63,886 bases of DNA from Rugamonas fusca (GTDB lineage: Bacteria > Pseudomonadota > Gammaproteobacteria > Burkholderiales > Burkholderiaceae_D), in contig NZ_JACEZS010000030.1 of assembly GCF_014042365.1 (NCBI RefSeq), positions 1 to 63,886 of the forward strand, written 5' to 3'. The translations under genes were made by a program, and so were the position numbers. The notes beneath the pieces were generated by a model. The model worked only from the letters and a program-made list of their open reading frames with translations. It was not told the DNA's origin and ran no database searches. Shown here piece by piece: positions 16,884 to 26,820 of the stretch. Within the stretch, counting starts at the first letter, position 1. Each line of letters starts with the position of its first letter.

Positions 16884-18164
16884 CTATTGCATGCCATGGG
16901 CATAGTCATTGACCCAGTCAAACGCCGCCAACTGGATCGCATACAGCTCCGATGGCGATAACTGCAACTCGTGCAGCATGCGGCTCAGGTGATGGCCATC
17001 GCCATCGGTTTCCAGGTGCTCGATCAGGCTCAGCATGCTGCCGTACTCGCCACTGTGGTGCAGCAAGGCCGCGCGCACGTCGTCGAGCACGTTGACGCTG
17101 TTGAGCACGTCGTTCATGTGGATCGAGAACAGCGTATCCATCAGCGACATGATGCCCACCGTGAAGCCGATATCGGCGCACACGCGCTGGCCGGGGCGCA
17201 GCTTTTCCATCAGCAGCTCGATCGTCTTGCCGCGCGTGGTGGCCAGTTGCAGCAGCGGCGACGTGAATTCCTGCTGCTGCCCCGTCTTCACGTACAGCAG
17301 GATCTGCAGCCAGCGCTGCAACTGGCGCCGTCCCAATACCACCAATGCGTGTCCCACGGAATTGATGCGGTAGCGCGCGCCCACGGCTGGCGTGTTCACC
17401 AGCCGCAGCAGGCTGAGCGTGATCACGGCATCGTGTTTGACGCTGCGCTCGATGGCCTGGGTGTCCGCATCCTGGTTCAGCAAGTCCAGCAAATGCAGGA
17501 TGGTCAGCTGGGATGGCGCGATCTTCTTGCCGCTCAGGATCACGGGCCGGGCGAAGTAATAACCCTGGAAGTACTCGAAGCCCAGCGCCATGCATTGCTG
17601 GAACTCCTCCATCGTCTCCACTTTTTCCGCCAGCAGTTTCTGCCTGGGATGGCGCAACCCCTGCGTCAATGCGGACAGCGCGCCCGGCCGCACATCCTTG
17701 ATGTCGATCTTGATCACGTCGCACAGCGGCTGCAACTTGCGCACGTCATCCGACTCGGCCACCACATCGTCGAGCGCGAACTTGAAGCCGGCTTGCTTGA
17801 GCTCCTGCACCCGTTCGAGCACTTCCGGCGTGGCTTTGACGGATTCGAGGATTTCCAGGATCACCTTGTCGGTGGGCAGGAAGTTGATGAAGTCACTCAT
17901 CAATCCCACCGTGTCCACATTGACATAGGCCATCTGGTCGCCCACCACCCTGCCCATGCCCAGTTCGGATGCGTGGGCGATCACGGTGGCGGTCGCTTCG
18001 GTGTGGTCGACGAAGCTGGCATCGTTACGCTCGGCGGCCGTACGGAACAGTAATTCGTAGGCAACCAGGCGTTGTTGCCGGTTGAGGATAGGTTGCCGCG
18101 CCAGGAAGAAATTGTTGGCATACGGCGGGACCGCGGTGGCTGGCTGCGACAAGGTCATGGGCAT
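16884..18164 (-). CDS. EAL-HDOD (YuxH-like) signalling protein
   Basis: 426 residues. The EAL-like domain (about 20-205) opens with FLARQPILNRQQRLVAYELLFR; the catalytic E-A-L is replaced by YELL and the metal-binding acidic set is incomplete, so it is probably not a phosphodiesterase. An HDOD domain (about 215-400) follows. Such proteins act as adaptors in c-di-GMP, motility or stress signalling. Expression may be governed by a perfect dyad over its promoter (18244-18269). Confidence 0.85.
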   Translation of the reverse strand: MPMTLSQPATAVPPYANNFFLARQPILNRQQRLVAYELLFRTAAERNDASFVDHTEATATVIAHASELGMGRVVGDQMAYVNVDTVGLMSDFINFLPTDKVILEILESVKATPEVLERVQELKQAGFKFALDDVVAESDDVRKLQPLCDVIKIDIKDVRPGALSALTQGLRHPRQKLLAEKVETMEEFQQCMALGFEYFQGYYFARPVILSGKKIAPSQLTILHLLDLLNQDADTQAIERSVKHDAVITLSLLRLVNTPAVGARYRINSVGHALVVLGRRQLQRWLQILLYVKTGQQQEFTSPLLQLATTRGKTIELLMEKLRPGQRVCADIGFTVGIMSLMDTLFSIHMNDVLNSVNVLDDVRAALLHHSGEYGSMLSLIEHLETDGDGHHLSRMLHELQLSPSELYAIQLAAFDWVNDYAHGMQ

Positions 18165-18243
18165 ACCTCAGATCAGCGCTAGGGGCCGCGGCCGGTCCGC
18201 GGCAAGCCCGGCGGGTACGTCAATGCAACGCACCCGTTGATAT

Positions 18244-18274
18244 AAGACTATACCCAGCCGTATAGTCTTGACAA
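18244..18274 (-). promoter_or_regulatory. Promoter overlapped by a perfect 10+6+10 dyad
   Basis: AAGACTATAC (18244-18253), 6-base spacer, GTATAGTCTT (18260-18269): a perfect inverted repeat. On the minus strand TTGTCA (18269-18274), 16 bases, TATAGT (18247-18252) form a promoter for the EAL-HDOD gene. The dyad covers the spacer and -10, as a repressor operator would. There is no T-tract, so a terminator is unlikely. Confidence 0.55.
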
Positions 18275-18290
18275 TATTTTCCTGCTTAAA

Positions 18291-19493
18291 TCAGGGCTTG
18301 CGCGGGCCACTGTTGCGCGCAGCCGTCGCCGGGCCGCGGCCGCCGCCGGCGGCGCCACGGCCGCCCGCGGGCCCATTGCGCGGACTGCTTAGCGGGCCGC
18401 GTGCGCCGCCCTGCGGTCCACCCTGCGCGCCACGGCCGCCCGCCTGCTGGCCGCGCGCGCCCGACTGGGGCGCGCCTGCGCCGCCCTGCGGGCTACGTGC
18501 ACCCGCTTGTGGCCCACGTGCCAGCGACTGCGGACCGCGCGCACCAGCTTGCGGGCCACGACCTTCGGCCTGTGCGTCGCGCGCGCCCGACCGCGCGCCG
18601 CGCCCCGTTACCTGCGTGCCCGATTCCAGCGTGAAGCGGGCGCCCTCATCCTTGCCCAGCGCCTGCACCAGGTAAGGCATCACCTGCTTCAACATCGGCT
18701 CCAGCGTGTACGGTGGATTCAGGATGAACATGCCGCTGCTGTGCAGGCCGAAACCGTCCGGCATCGGGGTATGCGTGGTCAGCGTCACGTTGAGCCATTC
18801 GGCCGGCAATTGCTTGAGCTTGTCGGCGAACTGGCGCGATTCCATGCGCTGCAGGATCGGATACCACACGGCGTAAATGCCGGTGGGGAAACGCCCCAGC
18901 GCCTCGGCCAGCATGTCCTTGACCTTGCGGTAATCCATCTTGTCTTCATACGGCGGATCGCACAGCACCAGCGCGCGGCGCGACGGCGGCGGCAGCAAGG
19001 CTTTCAGTCCCAGGAAGCCGTCGCCCTTGGTGATGATGACGCGCTTGCCGCGCGTGGTGGGACGCACGCCTTGGGCGGCAGCGTGGGCTTCGACCTTGCG
19101 GAAGTTATCGGCCAGGATCTTGGCGTCGGCCGGGTGCAGCTCGAACAGGCGCAAACGATCTTGCTCACGCGCCACCTTGTCGGCGCAGTACGGCGAGCCG
19201 GGATAGTAGCGCATCTTGCCGCTGGGGTTCATTTCCTTGACCAAGTCCACATATTCCTTCAGCGGCGCGGGCAGGTCGGTACGGTCCCACAGCGGGCCGA
19301 TACCGGTGTCGTATTCCGCGTTCTTGGACGCGTACGTGCCGTCGAGCGCATACACGCCGGCGCCGGAATGGGTGTCGATGTAGCTGTAGGCCGTATCCTT
19401 CTGGTTCAGATACTGCAGCAACTGGATCGTCACGAAATGCTTCAATACATCGGCGTGATTCCCCGCGTGAAAGGCGTGGCGGTAACTCAACAT
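18291..19493 (-). CDS. rlmJ: 23S rRNA A2030 N6-methyltransferase RlmJ with long low-complexity tail
   Basis: The first ~285 residues are a typical RlmJ: MLSYRHAFHAGNHADVLKHF opening, SAM-site THSGAG, and catalytic DPPYED at 179-184. Residues 294-400 form a Gly/Ala/Arg/Pro/Gln tail built from imperfect ~10-residue repeats of the GARGPQ type and ending GPRKP; standard RlmJ stops near 280. The tail is strongly basic and resembles RGG-type RNA-binding sequence. It is in frame with the enzyme. It may increase affinity for rRNA precursors, which is inference. Confidence 0.9.
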   Translation of the reverse strand: MLSYRHAFHAGNHADVLKHFVTIQLLQYLNQKDTAYSYIDTHSGAGVYALDGTYASKNAEYDTGIGPLWDRTDLPAPLKEYVDLVKEMNPSGKMRYYPGSPYCADKVAREQDRLRLFELHPADAKILADNFRKVEAHAAAQGVRPTTRGKRVIITKGDGFLGLKALLPPPSRRALVLCDPPYEDKMDYRKVKDMLAEALGRFPTGIYAVWYPILQRMESRQFADKLKQLPAEWLNVTLTTHTPMPDGFGLHSSGMFILNPPYTLEPMLKQVMPYLVQALGKDEGARFTLESGTQVTGRGARSGARDAQAEGRGPQAGARGPQSLARGPQAGARSPQGGAGAPQSGARGQQAGGRGAQGGPQGGARGPLSSPRNGPAGGRGAAGGGRGPATAARNSGPRKP

Positions 19494-19725
19494 AAGCTTG
19501 GTAATTCCTCAAATAGGTGGGCGGCGGCGGTTGGCCACCAGCCGAAAGCGGGACGCGCGCGATGGCGCGCGACAGCCATCATTATCGCCCAGAAACCCGG
19601 CCGCGCCAAAAAACCGCGCCCGGCCTCCCTCGATGCCGAATGCGTCAAAGCGGGCTTGGCCATACTAGCTAAGATGAAGCTGCCAGGCTGCACCCGCAAG
19701 CAAGGCGTTCTTAATGGAGGATATT

Positions 19726-19983
19726 ATGGCATTCAACAATGTCGGTCCGCTGACCTTCCTGGCGCCCGGACAGACCGCGTTCTGGAGCTACAGCTACGGC
19801 GATGACCACGGCACGCAATTCGCGTCGGCCGATGTCAAGACGCCCAACCTGGGCGCGGTCCACCTGGCCGACCAGCAACGCAAGCGCAAGGACAACAATG
19901 GCGTGGCCACCTACTTCGTCGACATCCACAACCAGGGCGCCGGCGGCTGCTTCCACAATCTGCAAGGCGGGGGGATGTCATGA
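19726..19983 (+). CDS. Small unknown protein, first of a pair
   Basis: 85 residues from ATG 19726, which has GGAGG five bases upstream; this strong site decides the start. It reads MAFNNVGPLTFLAPGQTAFW, is rich in Gly, Asn and aromatic residues, and has a C-terminal GGCFHNLQGGG motif with the only Cys. No signal peptide. The predicted character is beta-rich and soluble. It overlaps the next gene by four bases (ATGA), so the two are translationally coupled. I do not recognise the family. Confidence 0.65.
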   Translation: MAFNNVGPLTFLAPGQTAFWSYSYGDDHGTQFASADVKTPNLGAVHLADQQRKRKDNNGVATYFVDIHNQGAGGCFHNLQGGGMS

Positions 19984-20192
19984 AGATGACGATCGTGACC
20001 GACGACAGCGGCAACATCCTGGGCGCCGTCCAGGGCCACTCCATGTCGGAAACCAAGAACGGCGTGCAGGCCACGGTGACGTTCGCGCCGGGCCACCAGA
20101 TGCACATGGTCGAAGTGGATGACGACATGGCCACCATCGACGATGCCGACGTGTTCCAGCAACGGCTCAAACAGCATCTGCCCAAGCATTAA
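19980..20192 (+). CDS. Small unknown acidic protein, second of a pair
   Basis: 70 residues, MKMTIVTDDSGNILGAVQGH and a C-terminal helix-like DDADVFQQRLKQHLPKH. It is His/Met/Asp-rich (HQMHMVEVDDDM). It overlaps the preceding gene by ATGA. No recognisable family or membrane segment. Close coupling suggests the two products work together. Confidence 0.6.
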   Translation: MKMTIVTDDSGNILGAVQGHSMSETKNGVQATVTFAPGHQMHMVEVDDDMATIDDADVFQQRLKQHLPKH

Positions 20193-20248
20193 ACACGGGC
20201 CAGCAACGAGCCGCGGCGGGCCTTGCGCCCCCCGCGGCTTTCCATTTA

Positions 20249-20305
20249 CCAAAACCGTGTTACGTCCCCGATTTTGCTATTTGCCAAAACCGTGTTACGT
20301 CCCCG
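20249..20305. repeat. Two direct repeats of 22 bases, 35 bases apart
   Basis: The unit CCAAAACCGTGTTACGTCCC plus CG occurs identically at 20249-20270 and 20284-20305, each followed by a similar TTTTGC/TTTTCGC. It sits between the small-gene pair and the aceA stop codon. Too few copies for CRISPR; possibly a small interspersed repeat. Confidence 0.8.
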
Positions 20306-20324
20306 GTTTTCGCGCCCTGCCCGC

Positions 20325-21623
<1,299 letters not shown>

Positions 21624-21958
21624 GGTGTTCTCCTCAATTGCGTAGCAGCGTTAAAACGAAATCCGTTGAAACCATCATAGCCCCGCTTGTGCCGTGCAAC
21701 AATACTCTTATATAAGACACATAAGCAAATTAAATGCTCTACAAATCAGATAGTTAGAAATTATTTTTCAGGATACGGGACGGAATTTCTTCCCGTGAAA
21801 GAAAGCGTTGCTGCAAACCCATAGCGCGTTTTGCGATATGAAACGCACTTCTCGCCAGATGAAATATGGAAGGGAAAGGCGGGCCGGCCAGCGGGCCCTG
21901 AAGTCGCCGCCCCACGGCGGCGTCGCCGTCCGTTAGGCGGGAAAAGAAAAACGACGAT
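21624..21958. other. 335-base spacer upstream of aceA
   Basis: AT-rich near 21700-21775 and containing the perfect palindrome TCTTATATAAGA (21706-21717), in the region where the aceA promoter should lie. Toward rraA a GC hairpin (CGCCGCC/GGCGGCG near 21910) lacks a T-tract. An 81-codon leftward frame here overlaps rraA and shows no gene character. Confidence 0.55.
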
Positions 21959-22459
21959 TTATGCCAGCTTCTGTTGCGCCACCAGCACACCATCGGCATC
22001 GGCGTAGATCCAGTCGCCCGGACGCACGGTCACGCCGGCGATCTGGACCTGAATGTCGCGCTCGCCCGCACCGCGCTTGCTGCTCTTTTGCGGATGGGCG
22101 CCCAGCGCGCGCACGCCGATGGCGCAGGCGTTGATCTCATCGGTATCGCGGATGCAGCCATCGACGACGATGCCGGCCCAGCCGTTGTCCTGCGCCAGCA
22201 GCCCCAGTTGGCCGCCGACCAGCGCGCGGCGCAGGCTGGCGCCGCCGTCGATCACCAGCACGTTGCCATTGCCGGGCGTCTCCAGCGTGCTGCGCACCAG
22301 CGCATTGTCCTCGAATACCTTGAGGGTGGTGGCACGGCCGGCGAAACGCACGTGCTGGCCATAGTGGCGGAACACGGGCGGCAGCACGGCCAGGCGGCCC
22401 TCTTCCAGCATGGCGGCATTGTCGTCGCACAGATCGGTGGTTGCAAAGCTCATCGTCAT
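21959..22459 (-). CDS. rraA: RraA-family protein
   Basis: 166 residues. VIDGGASLRRALVGGQLG and GIVVDGCIRDTDEI are the RraA/demethylmenaquinone methyltransferase-like fold signatures; the G.R.D metal/oxoacid site is present, so it could be either the RNase E inhibitor or a 4-hydroxy-4-methyl-2-oxoglutarate aldolase-like enzyme. Start is MTMSF or, three bases apart, MSF. Confidence 0.88.
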   Translation of the reverse strand: MTMSFATTDLCDDNAAMLEEGRLAVLPPVFRHYGQHVRFAGRATTLKVFEDNALVRSTLETPGNGNVLVIDGGASLRRALVGGQLGLLAQDNGWAGIVVDGCIRDTDEINACAIGVRALGAHPQKSSKRGAGERDIQVQIAGVTVRPGDWIYADADGVLVAQQKLA

Positions 22460-22489
22460 TTCCAGTCGGTGGTTAAGATGGCGATCATT

Positions 22490-23746
22490 CTAAGCCGTTT
22501 GCGCGCGGGTTGGGCGAACCTGGCCACCCACGCCCAGCGCCGTGACGATCACCAGCGCCTGGAACACGGCGATGCCAACGAACACGCCCGCCGGGTGGCC
22601 ACCATCCATCAGCGCGCCAAACAGCAGCGGCCCCAGCGCCAGCCCGCTGTCCAGGCCCGAATAGACCACGCCGAACACGCGGCCGGTGGCGTTGGCCGGC
22701 GCCGCGCCCCGTATCATCAGGTCGCGCGACGGGCCGGCCACGCCCGTCACCAGGCCGATCAATCCCATCAGCACCAGCGCCAGCCAGGCCGGCACAGCGG
22801 CCGTGGCCAGCACCAGCGCCATCAGCGCAGCCAGGGCGAACGCGAGCATGATGGCGCGCTCATGGCGCACCGAGCCCGCCCCCAGGAAGCCGCCGTACAG
22901 CGTGCCCGCGGCCGACGCCACCATGTAGGCCGTGTAGCCGGACGCGGCCCAGGCCAGCGGCATGCCGTACAGTGTGACCAGGCTGGTGACGGCGAACGAC
23001 TGGATGCCCGCCAGCGCGACGGCGGAAATCAGGAAGAACGCGAAGCACAGCCACACCACGCGCAGGCGCAGGAAGGCGAACGAGCCTTCGGTCGTGCCGG
23101 CAGCGTGCACGGCGTGTGGCATCGAGCGCAGCGCATGGCGTTGCCAGACCAGCAGCGCCAGCACGGCGCATGGCACGGCGGCCGCGCACAGCAGCGCCGT
23201 GCGCCAATCCGTGCGGCTGGCCACAAAGGTCAGGAACAACGGCGACACGGCCCAGCCGATATTGCCGCTGATGGCATGCACGGAAAAGCCATGCGCCAGC
23301 CGGGTACGGGTCACGTGCTCGTTGAGGATGGTGTAGTCGGCCGGGTGGAACACGCTGTTGCCGCAACCGGCCACGAAGGCGCCCAGCACCAGCATCGCAT
23401 AACTGTGCGCGCCCGAGAGCAGTAACGCGGACAGGCCCAACAGGCTGATGCCGCCAAACAGCACGCTGCGCGCGCCCAGCCGGTCAACCACGAAGCCGGC
23501 CATGGCCTGCCCCACGCCGGACACGGTGAAGAACACCGTCATCAGCAAGCCCAGTTCCGCGTAGCTGAGCTGGAAGGCCGGCTTGAGCCAGGGAATCAGC
23601 GCGGCCAGGATCACGTGGTAAAAGTGCGAGGTGCCGTGCGCCAGGCCCACCAGGCCGATCACGCGCGCGTCGCGCCGCAGCGCACCGTTGCCGTCTGGCG
23701 TGGCGGAGGCGGCAGCCGGGCCGGCGGGAGAAGTATTGCTACGCAT
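22490..23746 (-). CDS. MFS exporter, fosmidomycin-resistance (Fsr)-like
   Basis: 418 residues from ATG 23746, which has GGAG seven bases upstream. About twelve hydrophobic segments, an MFS loop with GFVVDRLGARSVLFGG, and HPADYTILNEHV in the middle, a feature shared with the Fsr subfamily. The N-terminal HGTSHFYHVILAALIPWLK also fits. Divergent from the AraC regulator starting at 23852, which is its likely controller. Substrate unknown. Confidence 0.8.
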   Translation of the reverse strand: MRSNTSPAGPAAASATPDGNGALRRDARVIGLVGLAHGTSHFYHVILAALIPWLKPAFQLSYAELGLLMTVFFTVSGVGQAMAGFVVDRLGARSVLFGGISLLGLSALLLSGAHSYAMLVLGAFVAGCGNSVFHPADYTILNEHVTRTRLAHGFSVHAISGNIGWAVSPLFLTFVASRTDWRTALLCAAAVPCAVLALLVWQRHALRSMPHAVHAAGTTEGSFAFLRLRVVWLCFAFFLISAVALAGIQSFAVTSLVTLYGMPLAWAASGYTAYMVASAAGTLYGGFLGAGSVRHERAIMLAFALAALMALVLATAAVPAWLALVLMGLIGLVTGVAGPSRDLMIRGAAPANATGRVFGVVYSGLDSGLALGPLLFGALMDGGHPAGVFVGIAVFQALVIVTALGVGGQVRPTRAQTA

Positions 23747-23851
23747 AGAGTCGCTCCACTGACAAAAAAGGTAAGCCAGTGTAAGCAAACCGGGCACGTC
23801 TGATTTAAGATAGAACGACAATCTTTATCGAAAATCTGACAAACGCATCCC

Positions 23852-24643
23852 ATGGCCATTTCCATCGTCACCCATACCCAGTTCAACTGGAACTGCGATT
23901 TTCCCACTCCAGCCCGGCCCGTCACCATGTCCGGCCGCAACCTGCAGGCCGACGACACGCTGCTGCCCCACTCCCACCCGTGGGGCCAGGTGACGTATGC
24001 GCTGGAAGGGGTAATGCGGGTGACGGCCAACAACAGCAGCTGGATCGTGCCGCCGTTGCGGGCCATCTGGATCGCGCCCGATGTGGAGCACGCCATCACC
24101 GTGCTGGAAAACGCGCGACTGCGGCCGCTGTGCGTGCACGCCGATCGTTCTCCGTTCGCGGGCACCGAGTGCCAGGTGCTGGAAGTGTCGGACCTGCTAC
24201 GCGAGCTGATCGTGGCCCTGGAGCAGCACGACCAGCACGAACAATCGGCGCGCGAAGCGCTGCTGGGAGAATTGATCCTCGATGAGCTGGCCCGTTCGGC
24301 CACACGCCCGATCCGGGTGCCGCTGCCGGAGGACAAGCGGCTCAAGGCGCTGTGCGCGGCCCTGATCGCCGAACCCGGCGCGGAACACACGCTCAAGGAC
24401 TGGGCCGCCCAGGTGGGCGCCTCCGAGCGCACGCTGGCGCGCCTGTTCGAGCGCGAGCTGGGCATGGGCTTCGGCCAGTGGCGCCAGCAAGTGCGGCTGG
24501 CGCATGCCGCGCCCATGATCGCCAACGGCACGCCGCTGCTGGTGGTGGCCCAGGAACTGGGCTACACCAGCCAGTCGGCGTTTTCCGCCATGTTCAAGAA
24601 GACGTTCGGCTGCTCGCCGTCGGCCTTCTTCGCTGATCAGTAA
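23852..24643 (+). CDS. AraC-family transcriptional regulator with cupin sensor
   Basis: 263 residues. The N-terminal cupin (HSHPWGQVTYALEGVMRV at ~34-51) senses a ligand; two C-terminal HTH motifs lie at ~185-260, the second with LGYTSQSAFSAMFKKTFG. It belongs to the cupin-AraC group whose members often control an adjacent divergent MFS transporter, as here. It converges on the chemoreceptor gene and overlaps its end by 7 bases. Confidence 0.87.
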   Translation: MAISIVTHTQFNWNCDFPTPARPVTMSGRNLQADDTLLPHSHPWGQVTYALEGVMRVTANNSSWIVPPLRAIWIAPDVEHAITVLENARLRPLCVHADRSPFAGTECQVLEVSDLLRELIVALEQHDQHEQSAREALLGELILDELARSATRPIRVPLPEDKRLKALCAALIAEPGAEHTLKDWAAQVGASERTLARLFERELGMGFGQWRQQVRLAHAAPMIANGTPLLVVAQELGYTSQSAFSAMFKKTFGCSPSAFFADQ

Positions 24644-26808
24644 CGCACGAAGTCCGCCTCGTCGGGCTCGCCGATGCTGCTGGCCAGGATGTGGTTGGCG
24701 AACTGGCGCGGCTTGACCACCTTGATCACGTCGCGCTGGGCACGCCGCTTCAGGTTGTTGTTGAGCTTAAAGAAGCCCATGGTCTGCTGCAGTTCCTCGG
24801 CCTGGCTGCTCATCTGCTCGGCCGTGGACGCCAGCTCCTCGGAACCGGAGGCATTCTGCTGGGTGGTCTGGCTCAGCTGGCCGATGGCCGAATTGATCTG
24901 CCCCAGGCCCACCGACTGCTCTTCCGACGCGCCGGTGATCTCCTGCACCAGGTCCGAGGTGCGCTTGATGTTGGGCACCATGGCGCCCAGCATCTGCCCG
25001 GCCCGCTCGGCCAGGTTGACGCTGCTGGTGGCCACTTCCGCGATCTCCTGCGCCGCCACCTGGCTGCGTTCGGCCAGCTTGCGCACTTCAGCTGCCACCA
25101 CGGCGAAGCCCTTGCCATGCTCGCCCGCGCGCGCCGCTTCGATGGCTGCGTTCAGGGCCAGCAAATTGGTCTGGTAAGCAATGTCGTCGATGATCAGCAC
25201 CTTGGTGGCGATCTGCTTCATGGCCGACACGGTGGAGCGCACCGCTTCGCCGCCTTCGCTGGCCTCGCTGGCGGCCTTGCTGGCCATGGCATCCGTCACC
25301 TTGGCGTTTTCCGTGTTCTGCGCCACGGACGCCGTCATTTCCTCCACCGAGGCCGAGGTCTGCTCCACGCTGCTGGCCTGCTCGCTGGCGGCCTGGGCCA
25401 GCGATTGGGCCGTCGCGCTCACTTCCTCGGAGGCGGCCGCCAGCGCCTCGGCGTTGTTGTTGACTTCATTCACCACCTGGGCCAGCTTGGCCACCGTGTT
25501 GTTGGCATATTCCTTCAGTTCCGCAAACGCGCCTTCATAATCCTTGTCGATGGTCTTGGTCAGGTCGCCGTCGGACATGGCGCCCATCACCCGCACCACG
25601 TCGGCGATGCTGGCGCCGGTGGTGGTGGCCAGCTGGTTCAAGCCTTCGCCCATTTCGCGCTGGAAGCCCTTGAGGCCGTTCAAGTCCACGCGCGCGTCGA
25701 AATCGCCCCGGTTGGCGGCCGCCACGACGGCGCGCTGGCCATCAACCACCTGGGCCAGCTTGGCCACGGTGTTGTTGGCATACTCCTTGAGTTCACCGAA
25801 CGTGCCTTCGTAGTGCTGGTCGATCGTCTTGCTGAGGTCGCCATCGGAGACGGCGCCCATGACCCGCACCACGTCGGCGATGCTGGCGCCGGTGGTGGTG
25901 GCCAGCTGGTTCAAGCCTTCGCCCATCTCGCGCTGGAAGCCCTGCAAGCCGTTCAGGTCCACGCGCGCGTCGAAATTGCCGCGGTTGGCCGCCGCCACCA
26001 CGGCGCGCTGGCCGTTGACCACCTGCTGCAGCTTGCCCACCATTTGCTTGACCGCGAACAGCATGCTGGTGGTGTCGCCGGGCTTGGTGTGGACTTCGGC
26101 GGTGAGGTCGCCATTGGCCACTTTTTCCATCAGGCTGGCCGCATAACCCGGTTCGCCGCCGAGGCGGCGCACCAGGTCAAAGGTGATCATGCAGGCAATG
26201 ACAACGGCCGCGAGCACGGCCACGGCGGACAACACGATCACCAGCCGGCGCGTGTCAATGTAGTTGGCGTCGGCCGCCGCCGATTCCTGTTCCATCAGCT
26301 CACTCTGGAATTTGGCCATGGTCTCCAGCGACGCCCAATAGGCATTGTTGGCGTCCGCGAACTCACCGCGCAGAAATTCGGCCGCCCGCTTCGGGTCGGT
26401 CTTGGCCAGCGCGTACAACTGCTCGTACTTGGGAGTGAGGACAGCGGCCTTGTCCGTGATGTCCTTGAACAGCGTCTGCCCCTTCTCCGTGCTGATCAGC
26501 TTTTCCATCTTGGCCAGCGCGTCCGAGATTTTGGGCCGGTTAGCCTCGACCGAACGGCGGAACTTCTCGCGCTCCTCATCGCTGGTGGACAGCAACATGC
26601 TGCGCAGCAAACGGCCATTGTCGATGGTGCGTTTGATCGCTTCGTTGGACAGCACCACTTTCGGGTAACGGTCGGTCGTGATTTTCCTGATCCCCTCGTT
26701 CATGGCCCCCAGGCGCATGACGCTCACGACCGACAACACCAACAACAGTACGACGACGGCGCCAAATCCCAGGCCAAGGCGTGTGGCCACTTTCATCTTA
26801 GCGAACAT
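24637..26808 (-). CDS. Methyl-accepting chemotaxis protein with tandem duplicated HAMP-like segment
   Basis: 723 residues from ATG 26808 (GGGAG upstream; two earlier ATG codons are too close to it). TM1 at about 7-33, a periplasmic four-helix-type sensor to ~185, TM2 at about 189-210, HAMP. Then two nearly identical 91-residue units (263-353 and 354-444) each holding GFQREMGEGLNQLATTTGAS and DVVRVMGA-SDGDL. The signalling core contains TNLLALNAAIEAARAGEHGK. There is no C-terminal NWETF-type tether. The ligand is unknown. Confidence 0.92.
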   Translation of the reverse strand: MFAKMKVATRLGLGFGAVVVLLLVLSVVSVMRLGAMNEGIRKITTDRYPKVVLSNEAIKRTIDNGRLLRSMLLSTSDEEREKFRRSVEANRPKISDALAKMEKLISTEKGQTLFKDITDKAAVLTPKYEQLYALAKTDPKRAAEFLRGEFADANNAYWASLETMAKFQSELMEQESAAADANYIDTRRLVIVLSAVAVLAAVVIACMITFDLVRRLGGEPGYAASLMEKVANGDLTAEVHTKPGDTTSMLFAVKQMVGKLQQVVNGQRAVVAAANRGNFDARVDLNGLQGFQREMGEGLNQLATTTGASIADVVRVMGAVSDGDLSKTIDQHYEGTFGELKEYANNTVAKLAQVVDGQRAVVAAANRGDFDARVDLNGLKGFQREMGEGLNQLATTTGASIADVVRVMGAMSDGDLTKTIDKDYEGAFAELKEYANNTVAKLAQVVNEVNNNAEALAAASEEVSATAQSLAQAASEQASSVEQTSASVEEMTASVAQNTENAKVTDAMASKAASEASEGGEAVRSTVSAMKQIATKVLIIDDIAYQTNLLALNAAIEAARAGEHGKGFAVVAAEVRKLAERSQVAAQEIAEVATSSVNLAERAGQMLGAMVPNIKRTSDLVQEITGASEEQSVGLGQINSAIGQLSQTTQQNASGSEELASTAEQMSSQAEELQQTMGFFKLNNNLKRRAQRDVIKVVKPRQFANHILASSIGEPDEADFVRY
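25477..26022 (-). repeat. Tandem 273-bp duplication inside the chemoreceptor gene
   Basis: Units at 25750-26022 and 25477-25749 encode 91 residues each that differ at only about ten positions (for example N/D, Q/K, V/M, SK/TK, QHYEGT/KDYEGA). Each unit is a HAMP-like helical pair. The high identity at DNA level suggests recent duplication or ongoing conversion. Confidence 0.85.
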
Positions 26809-26820
26809 CATGACTCCCAT

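Noticed and set aside
20249..20305. Possible CRISPR
   Set aside because: Only two repeats with a 13-base gap, no array and no cas genes.
21754..21999. 81-codon leftward frame
   Set aside because: Overlaps rraA in another frame and lacks gene character.
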